Shown piece after piece: positions 42,506-52,551 of a stretch of 64,000 nt of DNA. Every line of letters starts with the position of its first letter. Positions within the stretch are counted from its first letter, which is position 1. A program made the translations under genes and the position numbers. This DNA comes from Mesorhizobium sp. DCY119 (GTDB lineage: Bacteria; Pseudomonadota; Alphaproteobacteria; Rhizobiales; Rhizobiaceae). Under the pieces are notes generated by a model. The model was not told the DNA's origin. It saw nothing but the letters and a program-made list of their open reading frames with translations, and did no database searches. Location of the stretch: contig NZ_CP031834.1 in assembly GCF_003590645.1 (NCBI RefSeq), positions 310,001 to 374,000 of the forward strand, in the 5' to 3' direction.

Positions 42506-43300
42506 ATGAAGCTTGAAATGGTCCAGGTGGACGCCTTCACCGACACGGTGTTTTCCGGCAATTCGGCTGCCGTCGTGTTTCTCGACGACTGGTTGCCCGA
42601 TGCGGTGCTGCAAGGGATCGCGCTGGAAAACAATTTGGCCGAAACGGCATTCCTGAAGCCGCGGGACGACCAGTGGGATATCCGCTGGTTCACGCCGACC
42701 GACGAAGTGCCCTTTTGCGGCCATGCCACACTCGCCTCGGCCTGCGCCCTGCACCGGCGCAAGGGCATCGAGCGGCCGATGCGGTTTTCGACGCGCCAAG
42801 TCGGTGACATCGTGGTGACGCCCAAAGGCGGCGGCTATCGCATGGACATTCCGCGCTTCGACCCGGATTTCGACATTCCGGCGGATGCCCTCGTCAACAG
42901 CCTGCGCAGCGATACCTGGGTAAAGACCTTCCGCAATCAGGAAAACTTCTTCGCCGAACTGAAGTCGGAGGCGGATGTGCTCACCTACCAGCCCGACCTG
43001 CCGGTGATCGCCAAACTCGGCTCCTTCGGCTTCTGCGTGACCGCGCGTGGCACGGCGAGCGACTTCGTCTCGCGCTATTTCGCACCGGGCGCCGGCATTC
43101 CCGAAGACCCGGTGACCGGCTCGACCCATGCGACGCTCGCGCCCTATTGGGCGGAAAAACTCGGCAAGACGCACCTCACCGCAAGGCAGCTTTCCGCACG
43201 CGGCGGAGTTCTTGCCTGCGAGGTCGCACCGGGGCGCGTCTATCTGACGGGCGATGCCGTGATCTTCATGGACGCGCAGATCTACATTTCCCAGGCCTGA
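42506..43300 (+). CDS. PhzF family isomerase/epimerase-like protein
   Basis: 264 residues, a two-barrel PhzF fold: VQVDAFTDTVFSGNSAAVVFL, AETAFLKP with the catalytic-region Glu (about 46), FCGHATLASACAL and the C-terminal EDPVTGSTHATLAPYW. The family includes the phenazine enzyme PhzF and many housekeeping proteins of unknown substrate; no phenazine genes are here. It begins 33 bases after ureC and may be cotranscribed with it. Confidence 0.88.
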   Translation: MKLEMVQVDAFTDTVFSGNSAAVVFLDDWLPDAVLQGIALENNLAETAFLKPRDDQWDIRWFTPTDEVPFCGHATLASACALHRRKGIERPMRFSTRQVGDIVVTPKGGGYRMDIPRFDPDFDIPADALVNSLRSDTWVKTFRNQENFFAELKSEADVLTYQPDLPVIAKLGSFGFCVTARGTASDFVSRYFAPGAGIPEDPVTGSTHATLAPYWAEKLGKTHLTARQLSARGGVLACEVAPGRVYLTGDAVIFMDAQIYISQA

Positions 43301-43515
43301 TTCAGCCCGGCAAAACATCTCGGGATGCCCGCTTTGCAGGCAGCTGCACGGCTGGCGGGCAGTGCCGATTTTCTGCCTGTGGACCGCGACGGCTTGCCAC
43401 GCGGTCAAGGCTGGACAGGTCTCGATCAATCGGTATTTTGTGCACCGCACAATGGCCTTTGAGTCCCCTTTTCCTCCCAAAAGGCGCGGGCTCGCTATCA
43501 ACAAGGAGCACAGTC

Positions 43516-44061
43516 ATGATCGGGAAGAAAGTTCCTTCCGTCACCTTCCGCACCCGCGTCCGCGACGAGTCAATCGGCGGCCCGAACCCGTTCCGCTGGG
43601 AAGACAAGGCCTCGTCCGACTATTTCGACGGCAAGCGCGTCGTTCTCTTCTCGCTGCCGGGCGCCTTCACGCCGACCTGCTCGACCTACCAGCTTCCCGA
43701 CTTCGAGAAGCTGCATGGCGAATTCCAGGCGCAGGGCATCGACGCGATCTACTGCATCTCGGTCAACGACGCCTTCGTCATGAACGCCTGGGGCAAGTCG
43801 CAGAACCTCGAAAACGTCAAGCTCATCCCGGACGGCTCGGGCGAATTCACCCGCAAGATGGGCATGCTGGTTGCCAAGGACAATCTCGGCTTCGGCATGC
43901 GCTCCTGGCGTTATGCCGCCGTCATCAACAACGGCCGCATCGAAAAGTGGTTCGAGGAAGAAGGCTTCTCCGACAACTGCGCCACCGATCCTTATGGCCT
44001 GTCCTCGCCGCAGAACATTCTCGAGGCGCTCAAGGCCGACGACGTCGCCGAAGCCGCCTGA
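43516..44061 (+). CDS. Peroxiredoxin, Prx5-like (glutaredoxin/glutathione type)
   Basis: 181 residues from ATG 43516 (AAGGAG upstream). The peroxidatic cysteine is in PGAFTPTCSTYQLP (about Cys55), and SVNDAFVMNAWGKSQ is typical of the AhpC/TSA Prx5 group. A further Cys in FSDNCATDP near 155 may act in resolution. It removes peroxides in the cytoplasm. It is followed by a clear terminator, so the unit ends here. Confidence 0.92.
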   Translation: MIGKKVPSVTFRTRVRDESIGGPNPFRWEDKASSDYFDGKRVVLFSLPGAFTPTCSTYQLPDFEKLHGEFQAQGIDAIYCISVNDAFVMNAWGKSQNLENVKLIPDGSGEFTRKMGMLVAKDNLGFGMRSWRYAAVINNGRIEKWFEEEGFSDNCATDPYGLSSPQNILEALKADDVAEAA

Positions 44062-44084
44062 GCCTGACGGCAGCGAATATGATC

Positions 44085-44118
44085 AGCCCCCGGCAGCGTC
44101 CGCGCGCCGGGGCTTTTT
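44085..44118 (+). terminator. Factor-independent terminator of the peroxiredoxin gene
   Basis: AGCCCCCGGC (44085-44094) pairs with GCCGGGGCT (44106-44114), with one bulged C, and TTTTT follows, 24 bases after the stop codon. Confidence 0.85.
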
Positions 44119-44208
44119 GTTGCCGGTAGCAAAGCGCATGGTCTGCGATTGTCCAGCCGCGTGCGAAAACTGTTGGCTGGAGACTCATTTCATCGCAAGA
44201 TGTGCGCC

Positions 44209-44661
44209 ATGAACAAGATTTTCAGAAAGTCGCAATTGACGCCCTACGAGGCGGACTATGCTCGGTGGTGCGCCGAACAGGGCGCGCTGTTGCGCGAAGG
44301 CAATCTGGGCGCGCTGGACCGTGAAAATCTTGCCGAGGAGATAGAGAGCTTGGGGCGGAGCGATAAAAGAGAGATCAGAAACCGGCTCGGCATTCTGCTC
44401 CTCCATTTGCTGAAATGGAAATACCAGCCGGAAAAGCGTAAATCGGGCTGGCGTTCCACCATTCTCGAACAGCGGCACCAAATCGAAAACCTGCTTGAAG
44501 AAAGCCCGAGCCTGAAGGCACTCCCCGGTCTCGAACTTGCCAAGGAGTACAAGCTGGCGCGGTTGAAGGCCGCGGACGAAACCGGCTTGGATGAGAATGT
44601 GTTTCCCGAAATCTGCCCGTTGACGATTGGGCAGATTCTCGATCCTCAATATTTTCCATAA
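44209..44661 (+). CDS. DUF29 family protein
   Basis: 150 residues from ATG 44209; ATG 44200 would add three. The DUF29 pattern is clear: YEADYARWCAEQGALLREG, LDRENLAEEIESLGRSDKRE and LLLHLLKWKYQPEKRKSGWR, then IENLLEESPSLK and a C-terminal half rich in charged helices. Function of the family is unknown; it is abundant in cyanobacteria and scattered in proteobacteria, often in accessory regions. It comes after the terminator and starts a new segment inside the urease region. Confidence 0.87.
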   Translation: MNKIFRKSQLTPYEADYARWCAEQGALLREGNLGALDRENLAEEIESLGRSDKREIRNRLGILLLHLLKWKYQPEKRKSGWRSTILEQRHQIENLLEESPSLKALPGLELAKEYKLARLKAADETGLDENVFPEICPLTIGQILDPQYFP

Positions 44662-44675
44662 CCTGCAAAGATGTA

Positions 44676-45269
44676 ATGACGGACGAAGCACACACCGTCG
44701 CGGAAGTTTTTCCCCATATCCGCATCATCATGGGCATGGTCATCGGCCTCGGCGTGACCCGTCTGCTGTCGGGGGTGGCGCGCATCGTCCAGCATCCGCG
44801 CGGCTACCAGCTTTATCCGGTGCATCTCGCCTGGGTGGCGATGCTGCTATTAATGCTGATCCATTTCTGGTGGTGGGAATTCGGCCTGTTCCAGATCCAG
44901 CACTGGACCTTCGGCAAATACCTCTTCCTCATCGGCTATGCCGTCATTCTCTTTCTCATGTGCGCGCTGCTGTTTCCCGACAGCATGCTCGACTACAAGA
45001 GCTACGAGGATTTCTTCATTTCGCGGCGCGCCTGGTTCTTCGGCCTGCTGGCCTCGACCTATCTGCTCGATGTCATCGACACATTGCTAAAGGGGCAGGA
45101 ACATTTCGCGCGTTTCGGCAACGAATATATGATCCGAACGCCGATTTTCTTCGCGCTATCCATCATCGCCATCTTCACGACGAACCGGACGTTTCATATG
45201 CTGTTCGTGGCTGCCGCATTGATCTATCAGGCGTCGTGGATTCTGCGCCTGTTCGACGACATCGTGTGA
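44676..45269 (+). CDS. Hypothetical integral membrane protein
   Basis: 197 residues. Five or six hydrophobic segments are visible (about 15-33, 48-68, 80-103, 122-140, 155-172, 175-192), including VHLAWVAMLLLMLIHFWWWE. Tryptophan- and phenylalanine-rich; no motif recognised. It starts 14 bases after the DUF29 gene, with a weak ribosome site, so it may be translationally coupled to it. Confidence 0.75.
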   Translation: MTDEAHTVAEVFPHIRIIMGMVIGLGVTRLLSGVARIVQHPRGYQLYPVHLAWVAMLLLMLIHFWWWEFGLFQIQHWTFGKYLFLIGYAVILFLMCALLFPDSMLDYKSYEDFFISRRAWFFGLLASTYLLDVIDTLLKGQEHFARFGNEYMIRTPIFFALSIIAIFTTNRTFHMLFVAAALIYQASWILRLFDDIV

Positions 45270-45313
45270 TCTGGCAGGCGACCGACAATCGAACTCAAAA
45301 GGGCATTCTGCGC

Positions 45314-45916
45314 ATGTACAAAGCCGTCGGTTCGCGCGGGTCGCGGGTCAGCCGCGTCCTCTGGATGCTGGAGGAACTCGGGCAGCCTTACGAATTCGTC
45401 GAGGTCGCCCTGCGCTCGCCCGAAGCCTATGCGCTGAACCCGTCGGGCAAGGTGCCGGTGCTGATCGACGATGATCTGGTGGTGACTGATTCGGCGGCGA
45501 TCTGCGTCTATCTCGGTGACAAGCATGCGGATAAAGGCATGGGCGCAAATCCCGGCGTCACTGGGCGCGCCGAGATGGATTCCTGGATGCATTTCGCACA
45601 GTCCGAACTCGAAGCGCCGCTGTGGAACAAACTGCGCCACCGTTTTTTGCTTCCCAAGGACGTGCGGGTGGATGTCGGGCCAGCGGCCGCCCATGATTTC
45701 GCCAGCGAGATAGAGGCGCTCGACCGCCGGCTCACCGGCAGGGAATTCGCTTTGGGCGATCGCTTCAGCGCCGTCGACGTGCTGCTTGGCGATATCGGCG
45801 GGTGGGCGCGCGGCGGCAGGTTCAAGGTCGCGTCCGACACCGTCAACGCCTATTTCGACCGCGTCCTGTCACGCCCCGCCCGAGCGCGCGCCGACGCCAA
45901 TGGAGGATCATTCTGA
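45314..45916 (+). CDS. Glutathione S-transferase family protein
   Basis: 200 residues from ATG 45314. N-terminal thioredoxin-like domain with [20 protein letters not shown], the cis-proline region [11 protein letters not shown] and [14 protein letters not shown] for glutathione binding; the C-terminal helical domain includes [11 protein letters not shown]. The first Ser (S7 in VGSRGSR) may activate glutathione. Its stop overlaps the ureE start (TGATG), so it is now embedded in the ureEFG operon. Substrate unknown. Confidence 0.88.
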   Translation: MYKAVGSRGSRVSRVLWMLEELGQPYEFVEVALRSPEAYALNPSGKVPVLIDDDLVVTDSAAICVYLGDKHADKGMGANPGVTGRAEMDSWMHFAQSELEAPLWNKLRHRFLLPKDVRVDVGPAAAHDFASEIEALDRRLTGREFALGDRFSAVDVLLGDIGGWARGGRFKVASDTVNAYFDRVLSRPARARADANGGSF

Positions 45917-46485
45917 TGAAGCTCGACATCCGCACCGACTTCACCAAGCTGCCGCGCGCCGTCTCGGTTCTTGCCGCCGGCGAGGCGTCGGGAGAGCCGT
46001 TTGGCAGCGCCGCGCTCGCTCATGACGAACGGCATCTGCGCCGCAGGGTCATCGAACTTACGGGTGGCGACAAGGTGCTGGTCGACCTGCCTATGCCAAT
46101 CGCGCTCGGCGACCGCGACCGCCTGGTGCTGGAAGACGGACGCCAGATCGAAATCATCGCTGCCGATGAGCCGCTCTACGACATCCGCGCCCGCGACGCA
46201 GTACATCTGTCTGAGCTTGCCTGGCACATCGGCAACCGTCATCTGGCCGCCGGCATCGAGGCCGCCCGCATCCTCATCCTGCGCGACCATGTCATCAAGG
46301 CGATGCTGGAAGGGCTGGGCGCGACGGTGACGGATGTCTCCGAACCCTTCAAGCCAGTGCGCGGCGCCTATTCGGGCGAGGCCGGCCATGGCCATTCGCA
46401 CGGCCACGATCACGCACACGATCATGCGCATGACCATGATCACGATCACCACCATCACGACGGGCATCATCACCATCATGACTGA
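45916..46485 (+). CDS. ureE: Urease accessory protein UreE, nickel chaperone
   Basis: 189 residues from ATG 45916. N-terminal UreE domain ([23 protein letters not shown]) and C-terminal metal-binding domain ([15 protein letters not shown], with the interface histidine, and [14 protein letters not shown]). The last 33 residues are almost only His, Asp and Gly ([16 protein letters not shown] and following), a nickel-storing tail like that of Klebsiella UreE but longer. It hands nickel to UreG. It overlaps ureF by 8 bases. Confidence 0.96.
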   Translation: MKLDIRTDFTKLPRAVSVLAAGEASGEPFGSAALAHDERHLRRRVIELTGGDKVLVDLPMPIALGDRDRLVLEDGRQIEIIAADEPLYDIRARDAVHLSELAWHIGNRHLAAGIEAARILILRDHVIKAMLEGLGATVTDVSEPFKPVRGAYSGEAGHGHSHGHDHAHDHAHDHDHDHHHHDGHHHHHD

Positions 46486-47149
46486 GCAGCCGCGACAGAT
46501 GGCGCTGCTGCGCCTGATGACATGGCTTTCGCCGGCCTTTCCGGTCGGCGGCTTTTCCTACAGCCACGGGCTGGAGCAGGCGGTTCATGCCGGGCTGGTC
46601 CCCAACCGCGAGACGCTGCTCGACTGGCTGTCGCAACTGATGGAAATCGGTTCCGGCTGGAACGATGCCGTGCTTTTCGCCGAAAGCTGGCGGCGAGCGC
46701 GCAACGGCGGTGATCTTGCGGAACTGGCCGAACTCGCCGAAGCTCTGGCCGGCTCGCAGGAACGGCACATGGAGACCATGCTGCAGGGCCAGGCCTTCTT
46801 CACCGCCGCCAAATCATGGCCGCATCCGCTTCTGGAAACCCTGCCGGAAAATTCTCCTTACTGCGTTGCCGTCGGCGCGGTTTCGGGCGCGCACGGCATA
46901 CCGCTCGAAGACGCGCTCGGCGCGTGGCTCCAGACTTTCGCGTCCAACCTCGTGCAGGCCTCGATACGCCTCGGCGTCACCGGGCAGAGCGGCGGCGTCG
47001 AGATCATCGCCGCGCTTGAAGCGCTGACCACCGCGACCGCCGCGCGCGCCAAAAATTCGACGCTGGACGATCTTGGCACGGCCACGCTGCTGTCTGACGT
47101 CATGGCCATGCGCCACGAAACCATGCATTCGCGGCTGTTCCGCTCCTGA
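46478..47149 (+). CDS. ureF: Urease accessory protein UreF
   Basis: 223 residues from ATG 46478, inside the histidine-tail codons of ureE. All-helical UreF family with [41 protein letters not shown] and the C-terminal [11 protein letters not shown]. It bridges UreD and UreG and gates the GTPase. ureG follows after 15 bases. Confidence 0.95.
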   Translation: MTEQPRQMALLRLMTWLSPAFPVGGFSYSHGLEQAVHAGLVPNRETLLDWLSQLMEIGSGWNDAVLFAESWRRARNGGDLAELAELAEALAGSQERHMETMLQGQAFFTAAKSWPHPLLETLPENSPYCVAVGAVSGAHGIPLEDALGAWLQTFASNLVQASIRLGVTGQSGGVEIIAALEALTTATAARAKNSTLDDLGTATLLSDVMAMRHETMHSRLFRS

Positions 47150-47164
47150 AAGGATTTTTGTCCC

Positions 47165-47803
<639 letters not shown>

Positions 47804-47876
47804 GGCAGGGCCGGATTCAGGTTGCCGCGCAGGGCGCGTAAAGGCATCCTCAGGCAAAATCAGAAAGGGGAAAGTC

Positions 47877-48644
47877 ATGAGCGTGACGCAACTGACCGCG
47901 AAGAGCCGCACCAACCTGCCCTTCTATGAAGAGCGCGTCGATCTTGCCTGCGCCTTTCGCTGGACGGCGCGGCTCAATATGCACGAGGCGGTGGCCAATC
48001 ATTTCTCGCTGGCCGTCAACGATGACGGCTCGCAGTTCCTGATGAACCCGAACCAGGTTCATTTCTCGCGCATCAAGGCGAGCGACCTTCTGCTGATCGA
48101 CGCCAACGACCCGGAAACCATGAACGGCCCCGACGCGCCCGACCCGACCGCCTGGGGCCTGCATGGCGCGGTGCATCGCAACTGCGCCCATGCGCGCTGC
48201 GTGCTGCATGTGCACTCGATCCACGCCACGGTTCTGGCGTCGCTTGCCGATTCGAAGCTGCCGCCGATCGACCAGAATTCGGCGATGTTCTTCAACCGCC
48301 ATGTCGTCGACGAGCACTATGGCGGGCTGGCCTTCGAGGAAGAGGGCGAGCGCTGCTCGCAGCTTCTGGCCGACCCCAAGGTCAAGGTGATGGTCATGGG
48401 CAATCACGGCGTTCTGGTCATCGGCCACAGCGTGGCGGATGCCTTCAACCAACTCTATTATTTCGAGCGCGCCGCCGAGACCTACATCAAGGCGCTGTGG
48501 ACCGGGCGGCCGCTGCGGGTGCTTTCAGACGAGATCGCCGAAAAGGCGGCGAGCGAAATGGACGACTATCCCGGCCAGGCCGAGCGCCATCTTGCCGAAC
48601 TGAGGGCGATCCTGGACGAGCAGGAACCCGTCTATCGGAGCTGA
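47877..48644 (+). CDS. Class II aldolase/adducin family protein
   Basis: 255 residues from ATG 47877. The family zinc ligands are visible: HVHSIHATVLAS (about His108, His110) and a later HG in MGNHGVLVIG; the N-terminal ACAFRWTARLNMHEAVANHFS matches the L-fuculose-phosphate/ribulose-phosphate aldolase-epimerase fold. The substrate is not deducible; many members close to urease or amide genes are uncharacterised. It begins 73 bases after ureG and is followed by repeat A. Confidence 0.88.
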   Translation: MSVTQLTAKSRTNLPFYEERVDLACAFRWTARLNMHEAVANHFSLAVNDDGSQFLMNPNQVHFSRIKASDLLLIDANDPETMNGPDAPDPTAWGLHGAVHRNCAHARCVLHVHSIHATVLASLADSKLPPIDQNSAMFFNRHVVDEHYGGLAFEEEGERCSQLLADPKVKVMVMGNHGVLVIGHSVADAFNQLYYFERAAETYIKALWTGRPLRVLSDEIAEKAASEMDDYPGQAERHLAELRAILDEQEPVYRS

Positions 48645-48660
48645 TTGGACGCTAGCTCCC

Positions 48661-48879
48661 GGTGCGTCCTTCGAGGCTCGCTGCGCTCGCACCTCAGGAT
48701 GAGGGAGGTTGGTGCTGTTTCGGCGTCCAAGTTTTGCCGTGTCGGAGGACCAGATGACGGGCATTTACCCTCTCATCCTGAGGAGCAAGCACCAACCTCC
48801 CTCATCCTGAGGTGCGAGCCCGCGGGGCTATGAAGTGTGCACGGTAAACGCCAATGGGCGAGCCTCGAAGGGCGCACCA
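48661..48879. repeat. Palindromic intergenic repeat, family A, copy 2, with an internal insertion
   Basis: The left arm GGTGCGTCCTTCGAGGCTCG continues into CTCGCACCTCAGGATGAGGG (48661-48708); the right arm CTCCCTCATCCTGAGGTGCG is at 48797-48816. The last part of the right arm (GCGAGCCTCGAAGGGCGCACC, about 48858-48878) is displaced by about 37 extra bases that copy 1 lacks. An additional short CTCATCCTGAGGAGCAAGCA lies at 48772-48791. It separates the aldolase from the convergent HAD gene. Confidence 0.8.
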
Positions 48880-48901
48880 ACAAGCCAATCCTCGGAGACA
48901 A

Positions 48902-49537
48902 TCAATCCAGGCCGAGATGGCGGCGCAGTTCTTCCGCGCTGGCGACATAGATCGCGCCGGGCGGTGCTTCAGCCGGCTGCTGCGGCCAGAACAGAGTGCG
49001 CATGCCGGCGGCGACGCCGGCAGATGCGCCGGTCCAGCTGTCTTCGACCACGCAAGCCCCTGACGGATCGACCTCGGCCAGCCATGCGGCGCGCAGGAAG
49101 GGCTCGGGATCTGGCTTGCCCAGCCGCACATCGTTGCGGGTGACCGTCTTCATGCCCGGCCGGTCAATGCCGATGACGCGCATATTGGCCTCGACAACCA
49201 GCCGGTCGGAATTCGACACCACCGCCTGCTGCGTGCCTTGCGCGCGCAGGTCGCGAAAAACCTCGACGGCACCGGGGCGCGGCTTCAGGGTGCCGACATG
49301 CTCCATGTAGTAGACATATTTGCGCACGATCCAGTCGTCGAAGGCGAGCTTCAGCCCGAACTCGTCATGCAGCATCTCGTAGACCGGGAAGGCGGCGATG
49401 CCGAGCACACGGTCATGCAGGTCGGCCGGCGGCATGATGCCGAGGCTCTTCAGGACGGCGACCAACGCCTGCTCGTGCAGCGGTTCGCTGTCGATCAGCG
49501 TTCCATCCATGTCCCAGAATACGGCTTGCGGCATCAT
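48902..49537 (-). CDS. HAD superfamily hydrolase (sugar-phosphate phosphatase-like)
   Basis: 211 residues, HAD IA type. Motif I is FWDMDGTLIDSEP (Asp9, Asp11), a helical cap follows (about 17-85), motif II is VVSNSD, motif III LGKPDPEPFL and motif IV VVEDSWTGASAG. It probably dephosphorylates a small sugar phosphate. It is divergent from the SorC-type regulator at 49767, with 229 bases between, so it may belong to the polyol regulon. Confidence 0.88.
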   Translation of the reverse strand: MMPQAVFWDMDGTLIDSEPLHEQALVAVLKSLGIMPPADLHDRVLGIAAFPVYEMLHDEFGLKLAFDDWIVRKYVYYMEHVGTLKPRPGAVEVFRDLRAQGTQQAVVSNSDRLVVEANMRVIGIDRPGMKTVTRNDVRLGKPDPEPFLRAAWLAEVDPSGACVVEDSWTGASAGVAAGMRTLFWPQQPAEAPPGAIYVASAEELRRHLGLD

Positions 49538-49766
49538 ACAAATCCTTCCAAAACGGTCATAGAGCGTTTGCCGCCGGAGATAAACCGGTTGAAGGCGATA
49601 TCTCCCCGCGGCTCGGCGTCACGGGCACGAACGCGCTGAAACGACAGAGATCGGCCAACGCAACGTGCGAGCAATTGACGCCACCAATAGACAATTGCGC
49701 CCGGACAAATTCCCTGCGAAAGTGATCGCTTCGGCCAAGAATGGCCCGGGAGGCACGGCAGGCATC

Positions 49767-50723
49767 ATGAACACCCGGCAGGAAACCGGCGGCGGACGGC
49801 TCGACGATGCGGCACGCGCCGGCTGGCTCTATTATGTCGCCGGCAACACGCAGGACCAGATCGCCGGCAAGCTCGGCGTATCGCGCCAGACTGCGCAGCG
49901 GCTGGTTTCGCTGGCCGTCTCCGAAGGGCTGATAAAGGTCCGGGTCGATCATCCCATCGCCAATTGCCTCGATCTCGCAGCCAGGCTGAAGTCGCGCTTC
50001 GCGCTCGATCTGGTCGAGGTCGTGCCGAGCGATCCGGATTCGACCTCGACGACGATCGGCATCGCCGGTGCTGCGGCCGCCGAAATCGAGAAATGGCTGC
50101 GCAAGACCGAGCCCATCGTCATGGCGATCGGAACGGGGCGCACGCTGAAGGCTTCGATCGAGCAATTGCCGCCGATGGAGTGTTCCCAGCACAAGGTGGT
50201 GTCGCTGACCGGCAACATTTCGCCGGACGGTTCGGCCGCTTTCTACAACGTCATCTTCACCATGGCCGACCGGATCAAGGCGCGCAGCTTTCCGATGCCG
50301 CTGCCGGTCATCGCCTCGTCGCCCGAGGAACGCGAGATGCTGCTCGGCCAGCCTATGATCCAGCCGACGCTGGCTCTGGCCGCGCGCGCCGACGTGACCT
50401 TCGTCGGCATCGGCGACCTCGGCCCCAGGGCGCCACTCTATGAAGACGGTTTTATCTCGGAGAGCGAACTGAAAGCCCTGCAGAAGGCAGGCGGCGTCGC
50501 CGAGATCGTCGGCTGGGTGTTCGACCGCGACGGCAAGCAGATCGACGGCATCACCAACGACCGCGTCGCCTCCGCACCGCTGCCGTCCCGCGAAAAATCA
50601 CTCGTCGTGGCGCTCGCCATGGGCGACCGCAAGCTGCCCGGCATATTGGCCGCCGTCACCCGCCGGCTGGTCAACGGGCTGATCACCGACGAGCGCACGG
50701 CGGCGGCGCTGCTGGCGGGGTGA
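49767..50723 (+). CDS. smoC: SorC/DeoR-like sugar-binding transcriptional regulator, probably of the smo locus
   Basis: 318 residues from ATG 49767, the usual length. The N-terminal HTH (about 10-60; AGNTQDQIAGKLGVSRQTAQ) is followed by the sugar-phosphate-isomerase-like effector domain (IAGAAAAEIEKWL, VMAIGTGRTLKA, VVSLTGNISPDGSAAFYNV, FVGIGDLGPRAPL, and the C-terminal VAVTRRLVNGLITDE-like stretch). It matches the SmoC regulator family of sorbitol/mannitol operons. It lies 4.6 kb upstream of smoE on the same strand with unrelated genes between. The assignment to smo control is inferred. Confidence 0.8.
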   Translation: MNTRQETGGGRLDDAARAGWLYYVAGNTQDQIAGKLGVSRQTAQRLVSLAVSEGLIKVRVDHPIANCLDLAARLKSRFALDLVEVVPSDPDSTSTTIGIAGAAAAEIEKWLRKTEPIVMAIGTGRTLKASIEQLPPMECSQHKVVSLTGNISPDGSAAFYNVIFTMADRIKARSFPMPLPVIASSPEEREMLLGQPMIQPTLALAARADVTFVGIGDLGPRAPLYEDGFISESELKALQKAGGVAEIVGWVFDRDGKQIDGITNDRVASAPLPSREKSLVVALAMGDRKLPGILAAVTRRLVNGLITDERTAAALLAG

Positions 50724-50738
50724 ACCTGAAATAGCCGC

Positions 50739-51440
50739 TCAGCCGACTGCGGCTTCTTCCTTGATCTTCCAGCCGGCGACCCAGCGCCTGCGCAACGTCT
50801 CGCCTTCACCGTGGAAAAAATCGTCGAGCAGCGCGCTGTCTTCGACGCGATTGGTGCGGAAGTTGCGCAGGTCCTGCCGCAACTCGCACCATGCGACGAT
50901 GTTGGCGACTTCCGAATAATAGATCAGCGCGATCGGCCGGATGATCCTCTCGGTCGCGCGGCCATATTCGTCGCGGTAGCGGATTTCTATCTTCTGCTCG
51001 TCGCGGATTGCCCGCCTGACCAGTGCGAAATCGACGCCCTCGGGCGGCGGCGCGACCGTGCCCCAGGCGTGCAGGGCATTGCCGGCGAGCGTCTGGCGCA
51101 GCGGTGCCGGCATCGCTGCGGCGATCTTCTGGTTTACCCGCTTTGCCGCCTGTTTGAGCTCGACATCGCCGGTGCGCTCGAGAAGCGCCAGCGCCAGCAC
51201 GATCGCCTCGGTTTCCTCGATGGAAAACATCAATGGCGGCAGGTCGAAACCGGGGCGCAGGATGTAGCCGATGCCGCGCCCACCCTCGATCGGCACGCGC
51301 ATGGCCTGAAGGGCGGCCACGTCGCGGTAGATGGAACGCTGCGTGACCTCAAGCTGCTCAGCGATCTGGGCCGCTGTCACGGGCTTTCGTGCGAGCCTGA
51401 GTATCTGGATGATCTCGAATAGGCGGGACGCCTTGCGCAT
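50739..51440 (-). CDS. YafY-type transcriptional regulator with HTH and WYL domains
   Basis: 233 residues. DeoR-like HTH at about 5-60 (RLFEIIQILRLARKPVTAAQ, LEVTQRSIYRDVAALQAM) and a WYL domain (about 135-205; FALVRRAIRDEQKIEIRYRDEYG, RPIALIYYSEVANIVAWCEL), where the WYL core reads IYYSEVANIVAW. WYL domains sense small ligands or nucleic acids. It is divergent from the LysE-type exporter and is the obvious candidate to control it. Confidence 0.9.
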   Translation of the reverse strand: MRKASRLFEIIQILRLARKPVTAAQIAEQLEVTQRSIYRDVAALQAMRVPIEGGRGIGYILRPGFDLPPLMFSIEETEAIVLALALLERTGDVELKQAAKRVNQKIAAAMPAPLRQTLAGNALHAWGTVAPPPEGVDFALVRRAIRDEQKIEIRYRDEYGRATERIIRPIALIYYSEVANIVAWCELRQDLRNFRTNRVEDSALLDDFFHGEGETLRRRWVAGWKIKEEAAVG

Positions 51441-51574
51441 GCCGATTTCCTGTCGCGCTTCTCATCGCAACTGACAATACCCTGGCCATTGGCCTTCTGT
51501 ATACGGCCCGTCATCGACTTGAAAAACCACGATATCCACGCGGGGAGCCGCGGCATGCGGGCGGGGCAACTGAC

Positions 51575-52210
51575 ATGACTTACACGGAAAATCTCTGGCT
51601 GTTCCTGACGCTGCTTTTCGGCATCATCATCATACCGGGCATGGACATGCTGTTCGTGCTGGCGAACTCGTTGACGCGGGGACGCAATGCCGGCCTGTCT
51701 GCCACCGCCGGCATCATGGCCGGCGGCGCGATCCACACGCTGTTCGGCGCCCTTGCCGTCGGCATCCTGACGACGCTGGCGCCTTCGGTGTTCACGGTCA
51801 TGCTTTTCTTCGGGGCGGGCTATATGGCGTGGATCGGCATAACGCTGATGCGCAGTTCCATTGCCATCGACGCAGTTGGTACGGCCACGGCAAGGTCGCT
51901 ATGGGTGGCATTCCGCCAGGGCGCGGTGACCTGCCTGCTCAACCCGAAAGCCTACCTCTTCGTGCTGGCGGTCTATCCGCAGTTCCTCAAGCCGCAATAT
52001 GGCGCGATCTGGTCGCAGGCGCTGGTCATGGGCGTCATGACCGTGCTGATGCAGCTGGGGATCTATGGCGGGCTGGCGCTTGCCGCCGGAAGGAGCCGCG
52101 ATTTTCTCGTCTCGAGCCCGCAGGCGACCATGCTGGCGGGACGCGCTGCCGGCGTCATCTTCATCGTCGTGGCAGGGCTCACCGCCTGGCACGGCTGGGC
52201 GGCGATCTGA
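51575..52210 (+). CDS. LysE/RhtB family amino acid exporter
   Basis: 211 residues with six predicted transmembrane helices. The family signature is near the N-terminus: FGIIIIPGMDMLFVLANSLTRG and GLSATAGIMAGGAIHTL, then FRQGAVTCLLNPKAYLFVLA. It exports amino acids or related metabolites across the inner membrane. Divergent from the WYL regulator with 134 bases between start codons. Confidence 0.92.
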   Translation: MTYTENLWLFLTLLFGIIIIPGMDMLFVLANSLTRGRNAGLSATAGIMAGGAIHTLFGALAVGILTTLAPSVFTVMLFFGAGYMAWIGITLMRSSIAIDAVGTATARSLWVAFRQGAVTCLLNPKAYLFVLAVYPQFLKPQYGAIWSQALVMGVMTVLMQLGIYGGLALAAGRSRDFLVSSPQATMLAGRAAGVIFIVVAGLTAWHGWAAI

Positions 52211-52243
52211 GGGGCGTAGGTTCCGGGGAGGTTGAGCAAGGCG

Positions 52244-52432
52244 TTACTTGCGCCGGCCGCTCGGGTCGTTGCCGTCGAGGATGCCCATGTCGCGCTTGAG
52301 GTGATCAGGCAGGGTCCGGATGTCGAGCGAGGCGGCATGGCTGGTGGCGCGTGGCCAGGAAAACTGCAGGAATGCTCGCAGGAACTGGCTGGACGAATAT
52401 GCGTGGTTCGACTTGGCGTGAACGTGTGACAT
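52244..52432 (-). CDS. Small protein with a DUF1127-like C-terminus
   Basis: 62 residues. The C-terminal third, LDIRTLPDHLKRDMGILDGN, resembles the short arginine/lysine-rich DUF1127 motif (LxxxLLRDIGI) common in small rhizobial proteins, some of which affect phosphate or stress responses. The N-terminus is unremarkable and the ribosome-binding site weak. It is divergent from the LysR-type gene, 119 bases away. Confidence 0.5.
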   Translation of the reverse strand: MSHVHAKSNHAYSSSQFLRAFLQFSWPRATSHAASLDIRTLPDHLKRDMGILDGNDPSGRRK

Positions 52433-52551
52433 GTTGGTCCGGTCTTTCTTGAGACCGCTCCTGTTTGATGCGTCGACCCTTTATTTGCGCCTGAAATGCG
52501 CTATTTTCCAATCGAACGTCGATCATCATGCATAAGGTGGCTTTATCCATC

